Assembly (NCBI RefSeq): GCF_017874625.1
Contig: NZ_JAGIKZ010000016.1
Location: forward strand, 25,795-89,794
Length of the DNA stretch: 64,000 nucleotides
DNA from: Cytobacillus eiseniae
GTDB taxonomy: Bacteria; Bacillota; Bacilli; Bacillales; Cytobacillaceae
Reading direction: 5' to 3'
A model generated the notes under the pieces. It saw only the letters and a program-made list of their open reading frames with translations, ran no database searches and was not told where the DNA came from. Shown here one piece after another: positions 53,473-63,209 of this stretch. The translations under genes and the position numbers were made by a program. The stretch's first letter is position 1. The number at the start of each line of letters is the position of its first letter.

Positions 53473-55224
53473 ATGAATTGGAAAAAGAAGGCTGAGCAAT
53501 GGATTCAGTATAGCCATTTGAATCAAGAATTGTTATCTGAAATCCAATTATTACAAAAAGATGAGTCAAAACTAGAGGATGCTTTTTATAAAAATTTAGA
53601 GTTCGGGACAGGTGGCATGCGCGGAGAAATCGGTGCAGGTACAAACCGGATGAATATATACACCGTAAGAAAGGCTTCCGCTGGACTCGCTGCATACATA
53701 GAAAGCATGGGTGTAGAAGCAATGGAGCAAGGTGTTGTCATTGCTTATGATTCTAGACATAAGTCTTTCGAATTTGCGATGGAAGCAGCTAAAACATTAG
53801 CAACAAGAGGAATACAGACGTATGTTTTTAATGAACTAAGACCGACACCAGAATTATCATTCGCGGTTAGAGAAGTACAGGCATTTTCGGGAATTGTTAT
53901 TACTGCAAGTCATAATCCACCTGAATATAATGGGTATAAGGTATACGGTTCAGATGGAGCACAGCTGCCACCTAAAAGTGCCGATATTGTCATTTCAAAA
54001 GTAAATGAAATTGAAAATGAACTGTTAATTGAGGTTGTGGATGAGGAAGTTTTGAAAGAAAAAGGGTTAATCAAAATGCTTGGGGAAGAAATGGATCAAA
54101 GATATATCGATCATCTGATTACGATTTCTGAGAATCCACATCTAAGCACTGAAGTTGATTTATCGATTGTTTTCACCCCTTTACATGGAACAGCGAATCT
54201 ACCAGTTCGAGCGGCTTTCAAGGCATTAAATTATCATTCTGTTCAAGTTGTGAAGGAGCAGGAATTGCCTGATCCTGAATTTTCAACAGTTAAAAGTCCG
54301 AATCCTGAAGAAAGGTCTGCATTTGAATTAGCGATTAAAGAAGGGGAAAGGACAAATGCTGATCTTTTAATTGCAACAGACCCTGATGCTGATCGATTAG
54401 GGATTGCTGTTCGTGATCAAAAAGGGGAATACATCCTTCTAACTGGAAACCAAACAGGTGCATTGCTTCTGCACTACCTCCTTTCACAGAAAAAGGAAAA
54501 AAATACACTCCCAGAAAATGGCGTCGTATTGAAGACGATCGTTACTTCAGAGCTAGGGAGAAAAATTGCGGCTTCTTTTGGTGTGGAAACAGTGGATGTG
54601 TTAACCGGCTTTAAATTTATTGCTGAAAAGATGAAGGAATATGATGAAACAGGCGAGCATCAATTTTTATTTGGCTATGAAGAAAGCTATGGGTATTTAA
54701 TTGGGGATTTTGCCCGTGATAAAGATGCGGTACAAGCGGCGATTCTTGCTGCTGAAGTGACAGCATTTTATAAGAAACATGGGATCAATGCATATGAAGT
54801 ACTACTACGTATTTTTGAACAATATGGGTATTTCCTTGAAGGTCTTCGTTCTTTAACATTGAAAGGCAAAGAAGGGGCTGAATTGATTGAGCGGACATTG
54901 GCTTCATTCCGTTCAGAACCACTGCAAACACTTGGCGAATTAAAGGTCACGGCCGTTGAAGATTATTTAACAAGTGTACGAACCCAAAGCAATGGGGAAC
55001 AACATACGATTGATTTACCAAAATCAAATGTGATTAAGTATATGTTTGAGGATGGCACATGGGTTTGTATCCGACCATCTGGCACAGAACCAAAGATTAA
55101 ATTTTATTTTGGAATAAATGGCGTATCATTAGAAGAAAGCAAACAAAAGCTTACTGGTGTTGAGAATGCCTTTATGAATTTGATCGATGAGAAAATTCAA
55201 TCTCTATCATTCAGCAAGAATTAG
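53473..55224 (+). CDS. pgcA: Phospho-sugar mutase (alpha-phosphoglucomutase)
   Basis: Interconverts glucose 6-phosphate and glucose 1-phosphate for cell-wall glycolipid and teichoic acid synthesis. The 583-residue protein has the phosphoserine loop [13 protein letters not shown], the metal site [12 protein letters not shown], the sugar-binding [10 protein letters not shown] and the phosphate-site [18 protein letters not shown] precedes ATG 53473; a TTG three bases before is less likely. A GCTGCTA/TAGCAGC hairpin lies in the leader near 53371-53407. Confidence 0.93.
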   Translation: MNWKKKAEQWIQYSHLNQELLSEIQLLQKDESKLEDAFYKNLEFGTGGMRGEIGAGTNRMNIYTVRKASAGLAAYIESMGVEAMEQGVVIAYDSRHKSFEFAMEAAKTLATRGIQTYVFNELRPTPELSFAVREVQAFSGIVITASHNPPEYNGYKVYGSDGAQLPPKSADIVISKVNEIENELLIEVVDEEVLKEKGLIKMLGEEMDQRYIDHLITISENPHLSTEVDLSIVFTPLHGTANLPVRAAFKALNYHSVQVVKEQELPDPEFSTVKSPNPEERSAFELAIKEGERTNADLLIATDPDADRLGIAVRDQKGEYILLTGNQTGALLLHYLLSQKKEKNTLPENGVVLKTIVTSELGRKIAASFGVETVDVLTGFKFIAEKMKEYDETGEHQFLFGYEESYGYLIGDFARDKDAVQAAILAAEVTAFYKKHGINAYEVLLRIFEQYGYFLEGLRSLTLKGKEGAELIERTLASFRSEPLQTLGELKVTAVEDYLTSVRTQSNGEQHTIDLPKSNVIKYMFEDGTWVCIRPSGTEPKIKFYFGINGVSLEESKQKLTGVENAFMNLIDEKIQSLSFSKN

Positions 55225-55243
55225 TGAAAGGATGTTTGGTAAC

Positions 55244-55966
55244 ATGTTAAACGATCAAGTAGCAATTATAACTGGTGCATCAAGAGGGATTGGAAAAGAA
55301 ATCGCATCAAAGCTTGCTGAACAAGGGATGAAGCTTGCGATTGTCGGAAGCTCTAACGAGATCAATGAAACGGCAAAGGAATTACAGCAAAAGGGTTTTC
55401 CGGATGTATTGGCGATTCAAGCGGATATTTCGAATGAAGACCAAGTGCATTCCATGATTGAACAAACCCTCCAGCAATACAATCAAATTGATCTATTAGT
55501 CAATAATGCGGGGCTAGGGCTATTCAAATCGATTGAAGAAACATCATTCGCTGATTGGAAGCGTCTGTTTGAAGTAAATGTGCAAGGTGTTTTTCTAGGT
55601 GTGAAGGCCATTCTTCCTCATATGAAAGAAAGAAAATCAGGCACAATTATTACGATTGCCTCAGATGTAGCAAGATATACGATTCCGAATGGAGCCGCAT
55701 ATACGGCAACGAAATATGCCGTTCAAGGGTTCTCTGGTTCCATTGCCCAAGAAGTACGGGAATATGGCATTAGAGTGGGCACGGTTAATCCAGGAATGGT
55801 TGATACGTATATTGCCGGATCAAAGCAAGGATTAGCAGAGAAAAAGGATTGGCTGCAAGTAGAGGATGTGGCGAATGCAGTTGTATATATGGCATCTGCA
55901 CCAAAGCATATGTTAATTGACGAAATCGTTCTGCATCCATTTGTTCAAAACTATCCGATTGCATAA
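55244..55966 (+). CDS. Short-chain dehydrogenase/reductase, FabG-like
   Basis: A 240-residue classical SDR. The cofactor motif is TGASRGIG, NNAG is in LLVNNAGLG, and the catalytic Ser-Tyr-Lys set is in IASDVAR... and YTATKYAVQ. ATG 55244 with AAAGGATG before it is used; the longer frame overlaps pgcA. It begins 19 bases after the pgcA stop, so co-transcription is likely. The substrate is unknown; 3-oxoacyl thioesters are one option. Confidence 0.87.
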   Translation: MLNDQVAIITGASRGIGKEIASKLAEQGMKLAIVGSSNEINETAKELQQKGFPDVLAIQADISNEDQVHSMIEQTLQQYNQIDLLVNNAGLGLFKSIEETSFADWKRLFEVNVQGVFLGVKAILPHMKERKSGTIITIASDVARYTIPNGAAYTATKYAVQGFSGSIAQEVREYGIRVGTVNPGMVDTYIAGSKQGLAEKKDWLQVEDVANAVVYMASAPKHMLIDEIVLHPFVQNYPIA

Positions 55967-55969
55967 AAA

Positions 55970-56003
55970 AGCGCTGAAGAGAACTTCTCTTCAGTGTTTT
56001 TTT
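55970..56003 (+). terminator. Terminator after the SDR gene
   Basis: GCGCTGAAGAGAA pairs with TTCTCTTCAGTG with one G-T pair, followed by seven T. Confidence 0.85.
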
Positions 56004-56045
56004 ATATAATAAGAAGTAGCTGCACAAAGGCTGGGAGGGGAATCG

Positions 56046-57161
56046 GTGGAAGCTCATCATTCGGAAATTCGTATATTGAAGGAAATTGCTGAATTATTAA
56101 ATGAAGGAACAGAAATTAACGGACTGTTATCAGAAGTGCTGGCAAAATTATTGCATGTAACAGGGTTAAGCAGTGGCTGGATCTTTCTCGTTGAGCCTGA
56201 TGGGAAGCATATGCTTGCTGCAAAGGAAAATCTTCCACATGCATTGGCCTATAATGATTGTGAACCAATGTGTACAGGGGATTGCTGGTGCTTAGATCGC
56301 TATAATAATGGGCGGCTTCAAAAAGCGACCAATATTATTGAGTGTAAAAGAATTGAATCAGCCCTTGCAATGAAAAGGGAGGACACGAATGGCCTAACCC
56401 ATCATGCAACCATTCCTTTGCGTGCGGGCAATGAAAAATTTGGTATCCTTAATGTTGGCGCACCTAATAAGACACATTTTGAACCTGAGGAGCTCGCATT
56501 GCTTGAGTCGATCGCTTTTCAAATTGGCACAGCCTTAAAGAGAATTAAGCTGATAGAAGTAGAGCAAGAAACGGCTTTAACGGCTGAAAGAAATCGCTTA
56601 GCAAGAGATCTTCATGATTCGGTTAGCCAGCTGCTCTTCTCTCTTCGTCTAACGGCAAGAGGAGGTGCAGAGATGACTGCGGATAAGGAAACGAAGGAAA
56701 CCTTTACATATATCCAAGATCTTGCACAGGAAGCATTAAGTGAAATGAGAGCATTAATTTGGCAGCTACGCCCAAGAGGATTAGAAAATGGCATTACGAG
56801 TGCTTTGCTGGATTATGGACAAATGCTTGGATTGAAAGTGGAACCAGAAGTATCCGGTGTGATTTCACTTCCAGGAAAAGTGGAGGAAGCTTTATGGAGA
56901 ATTGGCCAGGAAGCGTTAGCCAATTGTAAAAAGCATTCAGGACAAGAAAAGGTGTTGCTGCGTCTGTCGATGGAAGCGCATCAAGTGGAAATGCTTATTT
57001 CAGATTGTGGGAATGGCTTTTATTATGATGACAAACAAGGTGAAATCCCAACCCTCGGTCTACAAAGTATGAAAAAACGTGCAGAGCATTTAAAGGGGCA
57101 ATTCAAGCTGAAAAGCTCTCCAGACAAGGGAACAACCATACAAATCATCATTCCGGTATAA
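56046..57161 (+). CDS. yhcY: GAF-domain NarL-type sensor kinase (YhcY)
   Basis: A 371-residue soluble kinase. An N-terminal GAF domain (residues about 15-170) contains a CEPMCTGDCWC cysteine cluster, which could bind metal or sense redox. The HisKA_3 domain has ARDLHDSVSQLLFSLRL and the ATPase domain has ALWRIGQEALANCKKHS and TLGLQSMKKRAEH. The start is GTG 56046 after GGGAGGGG. It is followed after 14 bases by its regulator. Confidence 0.9.
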   Translation: MEAHHSEIRILKEIAELLNEGTEINGLLSEVLAKLLHVTGLSSGWIFLVEPDGKHMLAAKENLPHALAYNDCEPMCTGDCWCLDRYNNGRLQKATNIIECKRIESALAMKREDTNGLTHHATIPLRAGNEKFGILNVGAPNKTHFEPEELALLESIAFQIGTALKRIKLIEVEQETALTAERNRLARDLHDSVSQLLFSLRLTARGGAEMTADKETKETFTYIQDLAQEALSEMRALIWQLRPRGLENGITSALLDYGQMLGLKVEPEVSGVISLPGKVEEALWRIGQEALANCKKHSGQEKVLLRLSMEAHQVEMLISDCGNGFYYDDKQGEIPTLGLQSMKKRAEHLKGQFKLKSSPDKGTTIQIIIPV

Positions 57162-57175
57162 GGAGGATTCGAAAA

Positions 57176-57808
57176 TTGGCGATACGTATTCTGATTGCGG
57201 ATGATCATCATGTAGTTAGACGCGGGTTAGTTTTCTTTCTGAAAACACAGCAAGAATTAGAAATAGTTGGTGAAGCAAAAGATGGAAAAGAGGCAGTTGA
57301 TCTAACAATAAAATTTCAGCCAGATATCGTATTAATGGACTTGGAAATGCCTGAGTTGAATGGGATTGAGGCCACACGCTTAATCAAGGAAAAATGTCCT
57401 TCCGTTAAAGTCATGATGCTAACAAGTTTTTCTGATCAGGATCATGTGATTCCTGCTCTTGAAGCGGGTGCTTCTGGCTACCAATTAAAGGACGTTGAAC
57501 CAGATGAGCTTGTTCGAGCGATCCTTTCCTTAAAGGAAGGGGAAAATCAATTACATCCTAAGGCGACCTCTCAACTTTTAACCCATTTATCAAATAAAAA
57601 AGAAGCAAATCCACTAGATGAATTAACGAAAAGAGAGCTTGATGTGCTAAAGGAAATTGCGAAAGGCAAAAGCAATAAAGAAATTGCAATCGCCTTATTT
57701 ATTACAGAAAAAACTGTGAAAACACATGTCTCAAACCTTCTCTCTAAGCTTGAGCTTGCAGACAGGACACAAGCAGCATTGTATGCTGTTCGAAAAGGAA
57801 TTAACTAG
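57176..57808 (+). CDS. yhcZ: NarL/FixJ-family response regulator (YhcZ)
   Basis: A 210-residue regulator. The receiver has the acidic pair in LIADDHH, the phospho-aspartate in VLMDLEMPELNG and the lysine in YQLKD. The LuxR-type HTH is in LTKRELDVLKEIAKGKSNKEIA. The start is TTG 57176, ten bases after AGGAGG. It pairs with the GAF kinase; the target genes are unknown. Confidence 0.93.
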   Translation: MAIRILIADDHHVVRRGLVFFLKTQQELEIVGEAKDGKEAVDLTIKFQPDIVLMDLEMPELNGIEATRLIKEKCPSVKVMMLTSFSDQDHVIPALEAGASGYQLKDVEPDELVRAILSLKEGENQLHPKATSQLLTHLSNKKEANPLDELTKRELDVLKEIAKGKSNKEIAIALFITEKTVKTHVSNLLSKLELADRTQAALYAVRKGIN

Positions 57809-57810
57809 GA

Positions 57811-57844
57811 AAACACGATCCATTATTTTGGATCGTGTTTATTT
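57811..57844. terminator. Bidirectional terminator
   Basis: AAACACGATCCA pairs with TGGATCGTGTTT with a short loop and a T-rich tail. It lies between convergent yhcZ and yhdB. Confidence 0.85.
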
Positions 57845-57862
57845 TGGTGGAATTCTCAATGC

Positions 57863-58120
57863 TTATGGCAATTGATACATAGTTTCAGGCAGTTCATCGA
57901 ATGAATATTCATTTGCATGATCGATGTATCGGAGCAAAGAATATAAATGCTTCTCAATGACGGTGTAATCTTTTTCATAGTTATATGCATGCAGGAAATA
58001 CTCGATTTTTTTTGAAAGAAATTGATCTTCCGTCCGTACCATCAATATTAATAAATTGTCCCATTCCGACCGATGCGTATAATAGAGCGCCCGATCATAA
58101 TCCAAATTAGTCTTATTCAT
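57863..58120 (-). CDS. yhdB: YhdB-like small protein
   Basis: An 85-residue aromatic-rich cytoplasmic protein with conserved-looking YDRALYYTHRSEWD and a tyrosine-rich middle. GGAGGAGG precedes the ATG. Assignment to YhdB rests on size and on its position between yhcZ and yhdC. The function is unknown. Confidence 0.75.
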   Translation of the reverse strand: MNKTNLDYDRALYYTHRSEWDNLLILMVRTEDQFLSKKIEYFLHAYNYEKDYTVIEKHLYSLLRYIDHANEYSFDELPETMYQLP

Positions 58121-58304
58121 TTGTCTTAGCCTCCTCCATTTAGGAGTTGATTATAGTTTGCGGTGGAGACGCAGAAATGTTCCGCAGTAAATGTTGGTCA
58201 TATTGGATTTGATGGGTTTTCATCTTTTACCTGTATAAGTCTTGTATGAATAAATAATCAAAAGTGGAGGAAAATAAGGAAAATAATTATTATGGAGGGA
58301 TCGA

Positions 58305-58625
58305 ATGAAAAGGTATCTGCTCATTTTTGCTATAATTAGTCTGTTTTTCAATGGATGGATTGGCTCATCCTTTGCAAGTGAAAAGCCAGATTATGAAAAA
58401 TACGGGCGAATTGCTACAGCTGTTGTTATTGAAGATTATCCAGGTGAAGAGGTAGTGGAATACGAATACACAGGGAGACAAAAATTAACTGAAACGAATG
58501 TGACTGATTCCTTTACATTCCAAGTAAAGGAAGATGGAAAACCAGTCACCGTTGTTGTGAAAATCACTCATAGTCTTGATAATAGCAAGACATTAACAAT
58601 GAGTGTAGAAGAGAAACAGGGATAA
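58305..58625 (+). CDS. yhdC: YhdC-like exported protein (DUF3889)
   Basis: A 106-residue secreted protein. The signal peptide spans residues 1-24 and probably ends at SFA. The mature domain (DYEKYGRIATAVVIEDYPGEEVVEYEYTGR region) fits DUF3889, a small beta-rich fold. GGAGG precedes the ATG. The function is unknown. Confidence 0.78.
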   Translation: MKRYLLIFAIISLFFNGWIGSSFASEKPDYEKYGRIATAVVIEDYPGEEVVEYEYTGRQKLTETNVTDSFTFQVKEDGKPVTVVVKITHSLDNSKTLTMSVEEKQG

Positions 58626-58664
58626 GGGAGTCATGGCTCTCTTATCTTTTTTATGTTTCACAAA

Positions 58665-58962
58665 GGCTCTTTTCTAAAGGATTGTTGCTTTTGAATCAAA
58701 TGTTTGATCAACAAGGTCGGTCGGTTGATTGGAGCGGAAGGTAGCGAGATCCTCGAAAATGCTGTCGCATTTCCTTCGTGCGGTGTGAATCCTAAGAAGC
58801 CTACTCAATGTCCTGCGGGATGCGTGGGACAGCTGAGACCTAAGCAGGAGCTTGAATGACGAGGAGGCTCAGCGCCCACCCCGCGGAAAGGGAGCACACG
58901 TGCGCGGAAATCAACCTTTACCAATTATGTGTAAAATAGCAACAATGTTTACGAAAACAGCC
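58665..58962 (+). repeat. MITE-like element, family A copy 3 with GC-rich core
   Basis: 298 bp. The ends GGCTCTTTTCTAAAGGATTG and ..CAATGTTTACGAAAACAGCC are imperfect inverted repeats and match copies 1 and 2. Unlike those, it contains a GC-rich core of about 170 bp bounded by GGTTGATT and AATCAACC, a type of sequence I recall as widespread in Bacillaceae. It fills the gene-free stretch 58626-59060. Confidence 0.8.
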
Positions 58963-59060
58963 TTCAAAAAATAAATGAGCCATAGCGTTTTTTGCTAGAA
59001 AAATCATCAATCCTTCTTTTTCTTCATAGATTGTGTTAAGAGGATAAAGGGGGAGAAGCG

Positions 59061-60479
59061 ATGGTTGGCGAGGAATATAAATCACTTCAATATGCAATCC
59101 AGGAAATTACGGAAATTGCGAATGGCTTTGGTTTAGACTATTATCCGATGCGTTATGAGATTTGTCCTGCAGATATTATTTATACATTCGGTGCTTATGG
59201 GATGCCAACAAGGTTTTCTCATTGGAGCTTTGGCAAGCAATTTCATAAAATGAAGCTTCACTATGATCTTGGTCTATCGAAAATATATGAACTTGTAATC
59301 AATTCCAATCCTTGCTATGCATTCTTACTGGATTCGAATTCTTTAATCCAAAATAAATTGATCGTGGCCCATGTCCTTGCCCATTGTGACTTTTTCAAAA
59401 ATAATATTCGCTTTGAGAATACGAAGCGAGATATGGTTGAAAGTATGGCTGCTACAGCGGAACGGATTCGGCAATATGAGGTAGAGTACGGGAAAAAAGA
59501 AGTTGAAACGTTCCTTGATGCGGTATTAGCGATTGAAGAACATATCGATCCTTCACTTATGAGGCCAAAGCTTGCTTGGGGTTTAGAGGATGTGGAATAT
59601 GAGGAGGAAGAGGATACTGTTGCCGCTTCCCCATATGATGATTTATGGAATCTTGATGAGCGAAATGAAAAGAAAGTCACTCGAAAAAAGAAGAAAAGGA
59701 AAATTCCCCCGCAGCCAGAAAAGGATCTTCTTTTATTTATTGAGAGCTACAGCAGAGAGCTAGCCGATTGGCAGCGGGATATATTGACGATGATGCGAGA
59801 GGAAATGCTCTATTTTTGGCCACAGCTAGAAACAAAAATCATGAACGAAGGATGGGCATCGTATTGGCATCAGCGTATTCTCCGTGAAATGGATTTAACA
59901 AGTGGGGAAGCACTCGAATTTGCAAAATTAAATGCGGGGGTCGTCCAGCCTTCCAGAACAAGCATTAATCCATATTATTTAGGTTTGAAAATTTTTGAGG
60001 ATATTGAAGAAAGATACAATAATCCGACAGAAGAAATGAAAAAACGTGGAGTGAAGGAAGGATCCGGCCGCGAAAAGATGTTTGAAGTTCGCGAAATCGA
60101 ATCAGATATCTCCTTTTTAAGAAATTACTTAACAAAGGATCTCGTCATGCGAGAGGATATGTATCTGTTTCAAAAGCAGGGAAGGGATTATAAAGTAGTC
60201 GATAAGCAGTGGGAAAGTGTTCGTGACCAACTAGTGAACATGCGCGTAAATGGCGGATTCCCGTATTTAACAGTCAATGATGGTGATTATTTAAAAAATG
60301 GCGAGCTCTATTTAAAGCATTGGTTTGAAGGAATTGAGCTTGATCTGAAGTATTTAGAAAAGGTGCTCCCATATGTCCAGCAGCTCTGGGGCAGAAGTGT
60401 CCATATTGAAACGATTGTCGAAGGGAAGAATATGCTGTTTACGTATGACGGAAAAGGGATTCATCGCAAGTATTTGTAA
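59061..60479 (+). CDS. spoVR: SpoVR family protein
   Basis: A 472-residue protein needed for spore cortex formation in Bacillus. The conserved C-terminal part has [13 protein letters not shown] and the middle [13 protein letters not shown] with histidine and aspartate residues. AGGGGGAG precedes the ATG. In many bacteria it forms a PrkA-YhbH-SpoVR trio; here the other two lie about 29-32 kb upstream. Confidence 0.93.
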   Translation: MVGEEYKSLQYAIQEITEIANGFGLDYYPMRYEICPADIIYTFGAYGMPTRFSHWSFGKQFHKMKLHYDLGLSKIYELVINSNPCYAFLLDSNSLIQNKLIVAHVLAHCDFFKNNIRFENTKRDMVESMAATAERIRQYEVEYGKKEVETFLDAVLAIEEHIDPSLMRPKLAWGLEDVEYEEEEDTVAASPYDDLWNLDERNEKKVTRKKKKRKIPPQPEKDLLLFIESYSRELADWQRDILTMMREEMLYFWPQLETKIMNEGWASYWHQRILREMDLTSGEALEFAKLNAGVVQPSRTSINPYYLGLKIFEDIEERYNNPTEEMKKRGVKEGSGREKMFEVREIESDISFLRNYLTKDLVMREDMYLFQKQGRDYKVVDKQWESVRDQLVNMRVNGGFPYLTVNDGDYLKNGELYLKHWFEGIELDLKYLEKVLPYVQQLWGRSVHIETIVEGKNMLFTYDGKGIHRKYL

Positions 60480-60483
60480 GAGG

Positions 60484-60517
60484 AAAAGCAATGGAGAATG
60501 GACTCCATTGCTTTTTT
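60484..60517. terminator. Bidirectional terminator
   Basis: AAAAGCAATGGAG pairs with CTCCATTGCTTTT. It lies between convergent spoVR and the HxlR-type gene. Confidence 0.85.
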
Positions 60518-60836
60518 AATGGATGTCTTTTTCTATCCATGTTTGTGACCAGATTTCAATATCTTTCATAAGTGGTTCTAAAGAAATCCCTTTTTCAGTT
60601 AAAGAATATTCAATCCGAACGGGGGTCTCAGGATAGACTTCTCGCTTAACGATTCCTTCTAGTTCTAAATCTTTTAGTCGTTCAGATAGGACACGCCCGC
60701 TAATGCCAATCGTAGATTCAATGGTGCTAAAACGCTGTGGGCCATTTAGCAATTGGTAAATAATCAATCCCGTCCAGCGCTGACTAATAATATTCATGGC
60801 TTTTTCAAATCTTGGGCAAATAAGATCTTTGTTCAT
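60516..60836 (-). CDS. HxlR-family thiol-stress regulator (YodB/CatR-like)
   Basis: A 106-residue winged-helix repressor. The conserved N-terminal cysteine lies in DLICPRFEKAMNII (Cys7), the residue modified by quinones or disulfides in YodB and CatR. The recognition region is RFSTIESTIGISGRVLSERLKDLE. AGGAG precedes the ATG. It is divergent from the VOC dioxygenase, whose promoter carries an inverted repeat (60920-60936), so it probably represses that gene. Confidence 0.88.
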   Translation of the reverse strand: MNKDLICPRFEKAMNIISQRWTGLIIYQLLNGPQRFSTIESTIGISGRVLSERLKDLELEGIVKREVYPETPVRIEYSLTEKGISLEPLMKDIEIWSQTWIEKDIH

Positions 60837-60891
60837 CGTTCATCACTCCTATATACATTATAACCTTCATTACTGGAAATAATAAAGGTAC

Positions 60892-60920
60892 TTGACATAA
60901 TTAAATTATAAAAATATAAT
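60892..60920 (+). promoter_or_regulatory. Consensus SigA promoter of the VOC dioxygenase gene
   Basis: TTGACA (60892-60897), 17 bases, then TATAAT (60915-60920): a full consensus promoter, so tight repression is expected. Confidence 0.85.
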
Positions 60921-60936
60921 TACTTACATAAAGTAA
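60920..60936 (+). promoter_or_regulatory. Likely operator of the HxlR-type repressor
   Basis: The inverted repeat TTACTT-N5-AAGTAA overlaps the last base of the -10 box and the expected transcription start. It is of the TTAC/GTAA type described for YodB/CatR-like regulators. Confidence 0.65.
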
Positions 60937-60973
60937 CTAACTTACAAGCCGTTTTAAAGGAGGAATTCTTATA

Positions 60974-61825
60974 ATGAACTTTCACAGTGAACCGAATGTT
61001 TTTGTGCGTCAGGTTGATATAAAAGTAGCAGATTTAGAGCGGGCGATTGCATTTTACCAGCAAGTCATTGGCTTTCAAATTTTGGAGAAACAGGAGAGGA
61101 AAGCGGTTTTAACAGCAGATGGAAAGACCCCTTTGCTGCAAATTGAGCAGCCTGAAGAGGTCGTTTCGAAACAACCGCGTACGACTGGCCTCTATCATTT
61201 TGCTCTGCTATTGCCAACACGTTCTGATTTAGCAAAAATAATCGAACATTTTATTAAGAATGGGTACCCATTACAGGGGGCATCCGATCATCTTGTTAGT
61301 GAAGCATTGTACCTAGCAGACCCAGATGGAAATGGAATCGAGATTTATACGGATAGACCAGCAGAATCATGGGTGTGGAACAATGGTGAAGTGCATATGA
61401 CGACAGAGCGATTGGATATTGAAAGTATTTTGGCTGAAGGGGATGGAACACCGTGGAGTGGACTTCCAGCAAAAACGGTCATGGGGCATATTCATTTACA
61501 TGTGGCCGATTTGCATGCGGCAGAACAATTTTATTGTCAAGGGCTAGGGTTTGAGGTTGTGACTCGTTATGGTGGGCAAGCTCTGTTCATATCAAGTGGC
61601 GGTTACCACCATCATATTGGCTTAAATACTTGGAATGGACTTGGTGCTCCTGCTCCTGTTGAAAACAGTGTAGGCTTGGCGTCATATACACTCATTTTTC
61701 CAAATGAGGAAGCAAGAGAAATGGTTATTGAACGTTTGAAAAGGATAGAAGTTCCTGTAAGTAAAAAGGATCATTCTTATTTAGCGAAAGATCCATCTGG
61801 CAATCTGATTGTCTTGAGCGTATAA
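60974..61825 (+). CDS. catE: VOC-family dioxygenase (CatE-like)
   Basis: A 283-residue protein with two vicinal-oxygen-chelate domains, as in extradiol catechol 2,3-dioxygenase. Metal ligands are suggested by GHIHLHVADL and LYHFALLLP; the end EIYTDRP and DPSGNLIVL fit the family. AAAGGAGG precedes the ATG. In B. subtilis catE is controlled by thiol-stress HxlR repressors, and the divergent gene here is one. It would cleave catechol or a quinone-derived compound. Confidence 0.85.
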   Translation: MNFHSEPNVFVRQVDIKVADLERAIAFYQQVIGFQILEKQERKAVLTADGKTPLLQIEQPEEVVSKQPRTTGLYHFALLLPTRSDLAKIIEHFIKNGYPLQGASDHLVSEALYLADPDGNGIEIYTDRPAESWVWNNGEVHMTTERLDIESILAEGDGTPWSGLPAKTVMGHIHLHVADLHAAEQFYCQGLGFEVVTRYGGQALFISSGGYHHHIGLNTWNGLGAPAPVENSVGLASYTLIFPNEEAREMVIERLKRIEVPVSKKDHSYLAKDPSGNLIVLSV

Positions 61826-61880
61826 TCCATTTACAAAAAGGTCCTCTAAATGATAATTTATCATAGGGGGATTGATTTTT

Positions 61881-62150
61881 ATGATGATTACAAATGAAGC
61901 ACGGGATTTATTAAAGCAAGTGTTAAGAGATCAGCAAGCGAGTGGGATCCGCATCTATTTTGTTGGCTTTGGCTGTGAAAAGTCTGAAATGGGGATGGCA
62001 TTAGATGAACCGGAACCAACCGATCGAGTAGAAATAATTAATACAATCCAAGTGGCGATTGACCCTTATATAAAGGCTGAGGTCGAGGATTTAGTCATTG
62101 AATATGATCAAGGTAGACATGCGATTGTGTTAAGCAGTATATCTGAATAG
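61881..62150 (+). CDS. HesB/IscA-like protein
   Basis: An 89-residue protein of the HesB/IscA fold. It has one cysteine (GFGCEKSEMGMALDEP) instead of the usual three, so classical cluster binding is doubtful. GGGGG lies before ATG 61881; a TTG at 61872 is another start. It lies 55 bases after the dioxygenase gene. B. subtilis YneR-type proteins are similar in size. Confidence 0.8.
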   Translation: MMITNEARDLLKQVLRDQQASGIRIYFVGFGCEKSEMGMALDEPEPTDRVEIINTIQVAIDPYIKAEVEDLVIEYDQGRHAIVLSSISE

Positions 62151-62165
62151 AGTGAGGAAAATAGT

Positions 62166-62195
62166 AAAAATGGCGTGAAATCTTCACGCCATTTT
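62166..62195. terminator. Bidirectional terminator
   Basis: AAAATGGCGTGAA pairs with TTCACGCCATTTT around three bases. It separates two convergent genes. Confidence 0.9.
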
Positions 62196-62200
62196 GTGTT

Positions 62201-63073
62201 TTAATGGATAGCTGATTTGAATTTACTTCCATGGGCTTCTTGTGTATCCATTATCGTTGTGAATGCGTTATTATCAATGTCATTAATGATATCCTTCAAC
62301 TTAGAGATTTCTAAGCGTGTAATCACGACATAAATCACTTCTTTTTCCGTATCTTTGTAGCCGCCTTTTCCTTTTAACTTAGTCACACTGCGTCCTAAGC
62401 GGTGGATGATGGCATCTGAAATTTCTTCATAATGATCTGAAATAATAATCGCTGCCTTCGTATCTCCTTCAAATCCTTGAACAACTGTATCAATTAGCTT
62501 CGATGCAATGAAATAAGTAATAACTGAATACATTGCCTGTTCCCAGCCTAAAACAAACCCTGCCCAGCCAAAAACAAAGATATTCAAGAACATAACAAAC
62601 TCACCAATTGAAAATGGAAGCTTCTTCGTTAATAAAATACCGAGAATCTCCGTTCCGTCTAATGCGCCGCCAAAACGGATCACAATTCCAACTCCAACAC
62701 CTAATAATAAACCACCAAATACAGCTGCCAATAAAGCATCATCCGTAAAAGCAGAAAGATTAAGTAAGTGCATCTGCGATTCAACAACCGCTAATGCGAC
62801 AATACCGAATAGTGAAGAGAAAGCAAAGCTTTTTCCGATATATTTATACCCAGAGTATAGAAAAGGAATATTAATGATGAAAACGAGGATTCCAAAATTA
62901 ATGCCTGTCAGGTTATTAATGATGAGTGAGATCCCGATAATTCCACCGTCAATAATGGTATTCGGAATTAAAATAAACTCAATGGATAATGCAGCTAAAG
63001 AGGCGCCAATCAATAACATGATATACCGATAAATAAAATGAACCTTACTTTCTGATTTGTGTTGTGCTGCCAT
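62201..63073 (-). CDS. YitT-family membrane protein (DUF2179)
   Basis: A 290-residue protein with five or six membrane segments (residues about 15-200) and a C-terminal DUF2179 domain (about 205-280) containing [14 protein letters not shown]. The membrane part has [17 protein letters not shown], typical of the YitT group. GGAAGGTG precedes the ATG. Transport is presumed but no substrate is known. Confidence 0.9.
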   Translation of the reverse strand: MAAQHKSESKVHFIYRYIMLLIGASLAALSIEFILIPNTIIDGGIIGISLIINNLTGINFGILVFIINIPFLYSGYKYIGKSFAFSSLFGIVALAVVESQMHLLNLSAFTDDALLAAVFGGLLLGVGVGIVIRFGGALDGTEILGILLTKKLPFSIGEFVMFLNIFVFGWAGFVLGWEQAMYSVITYFIASKLIDTVVQGFEGDTKAAIIISDHYEEISDAIIHRLGRSVTKLKGKGGYKDTEKEVIYVVITRLEISKLKDIINDIDNNAFTTIMDTQEAHGSKFKSAIH

Positions 63074-63209
63074 AATTCACCTTCCCCAATTTTTTGCTAT
63101 AAAAAAAATAATACATTTTAATAGAAAAAATATCAAATGTTAGCTGGTGATTGAAAGGATGCTGAATAATTTTCTACTTCGTTGGAAAAATACAAAACGA
63201 GGTGATTTT

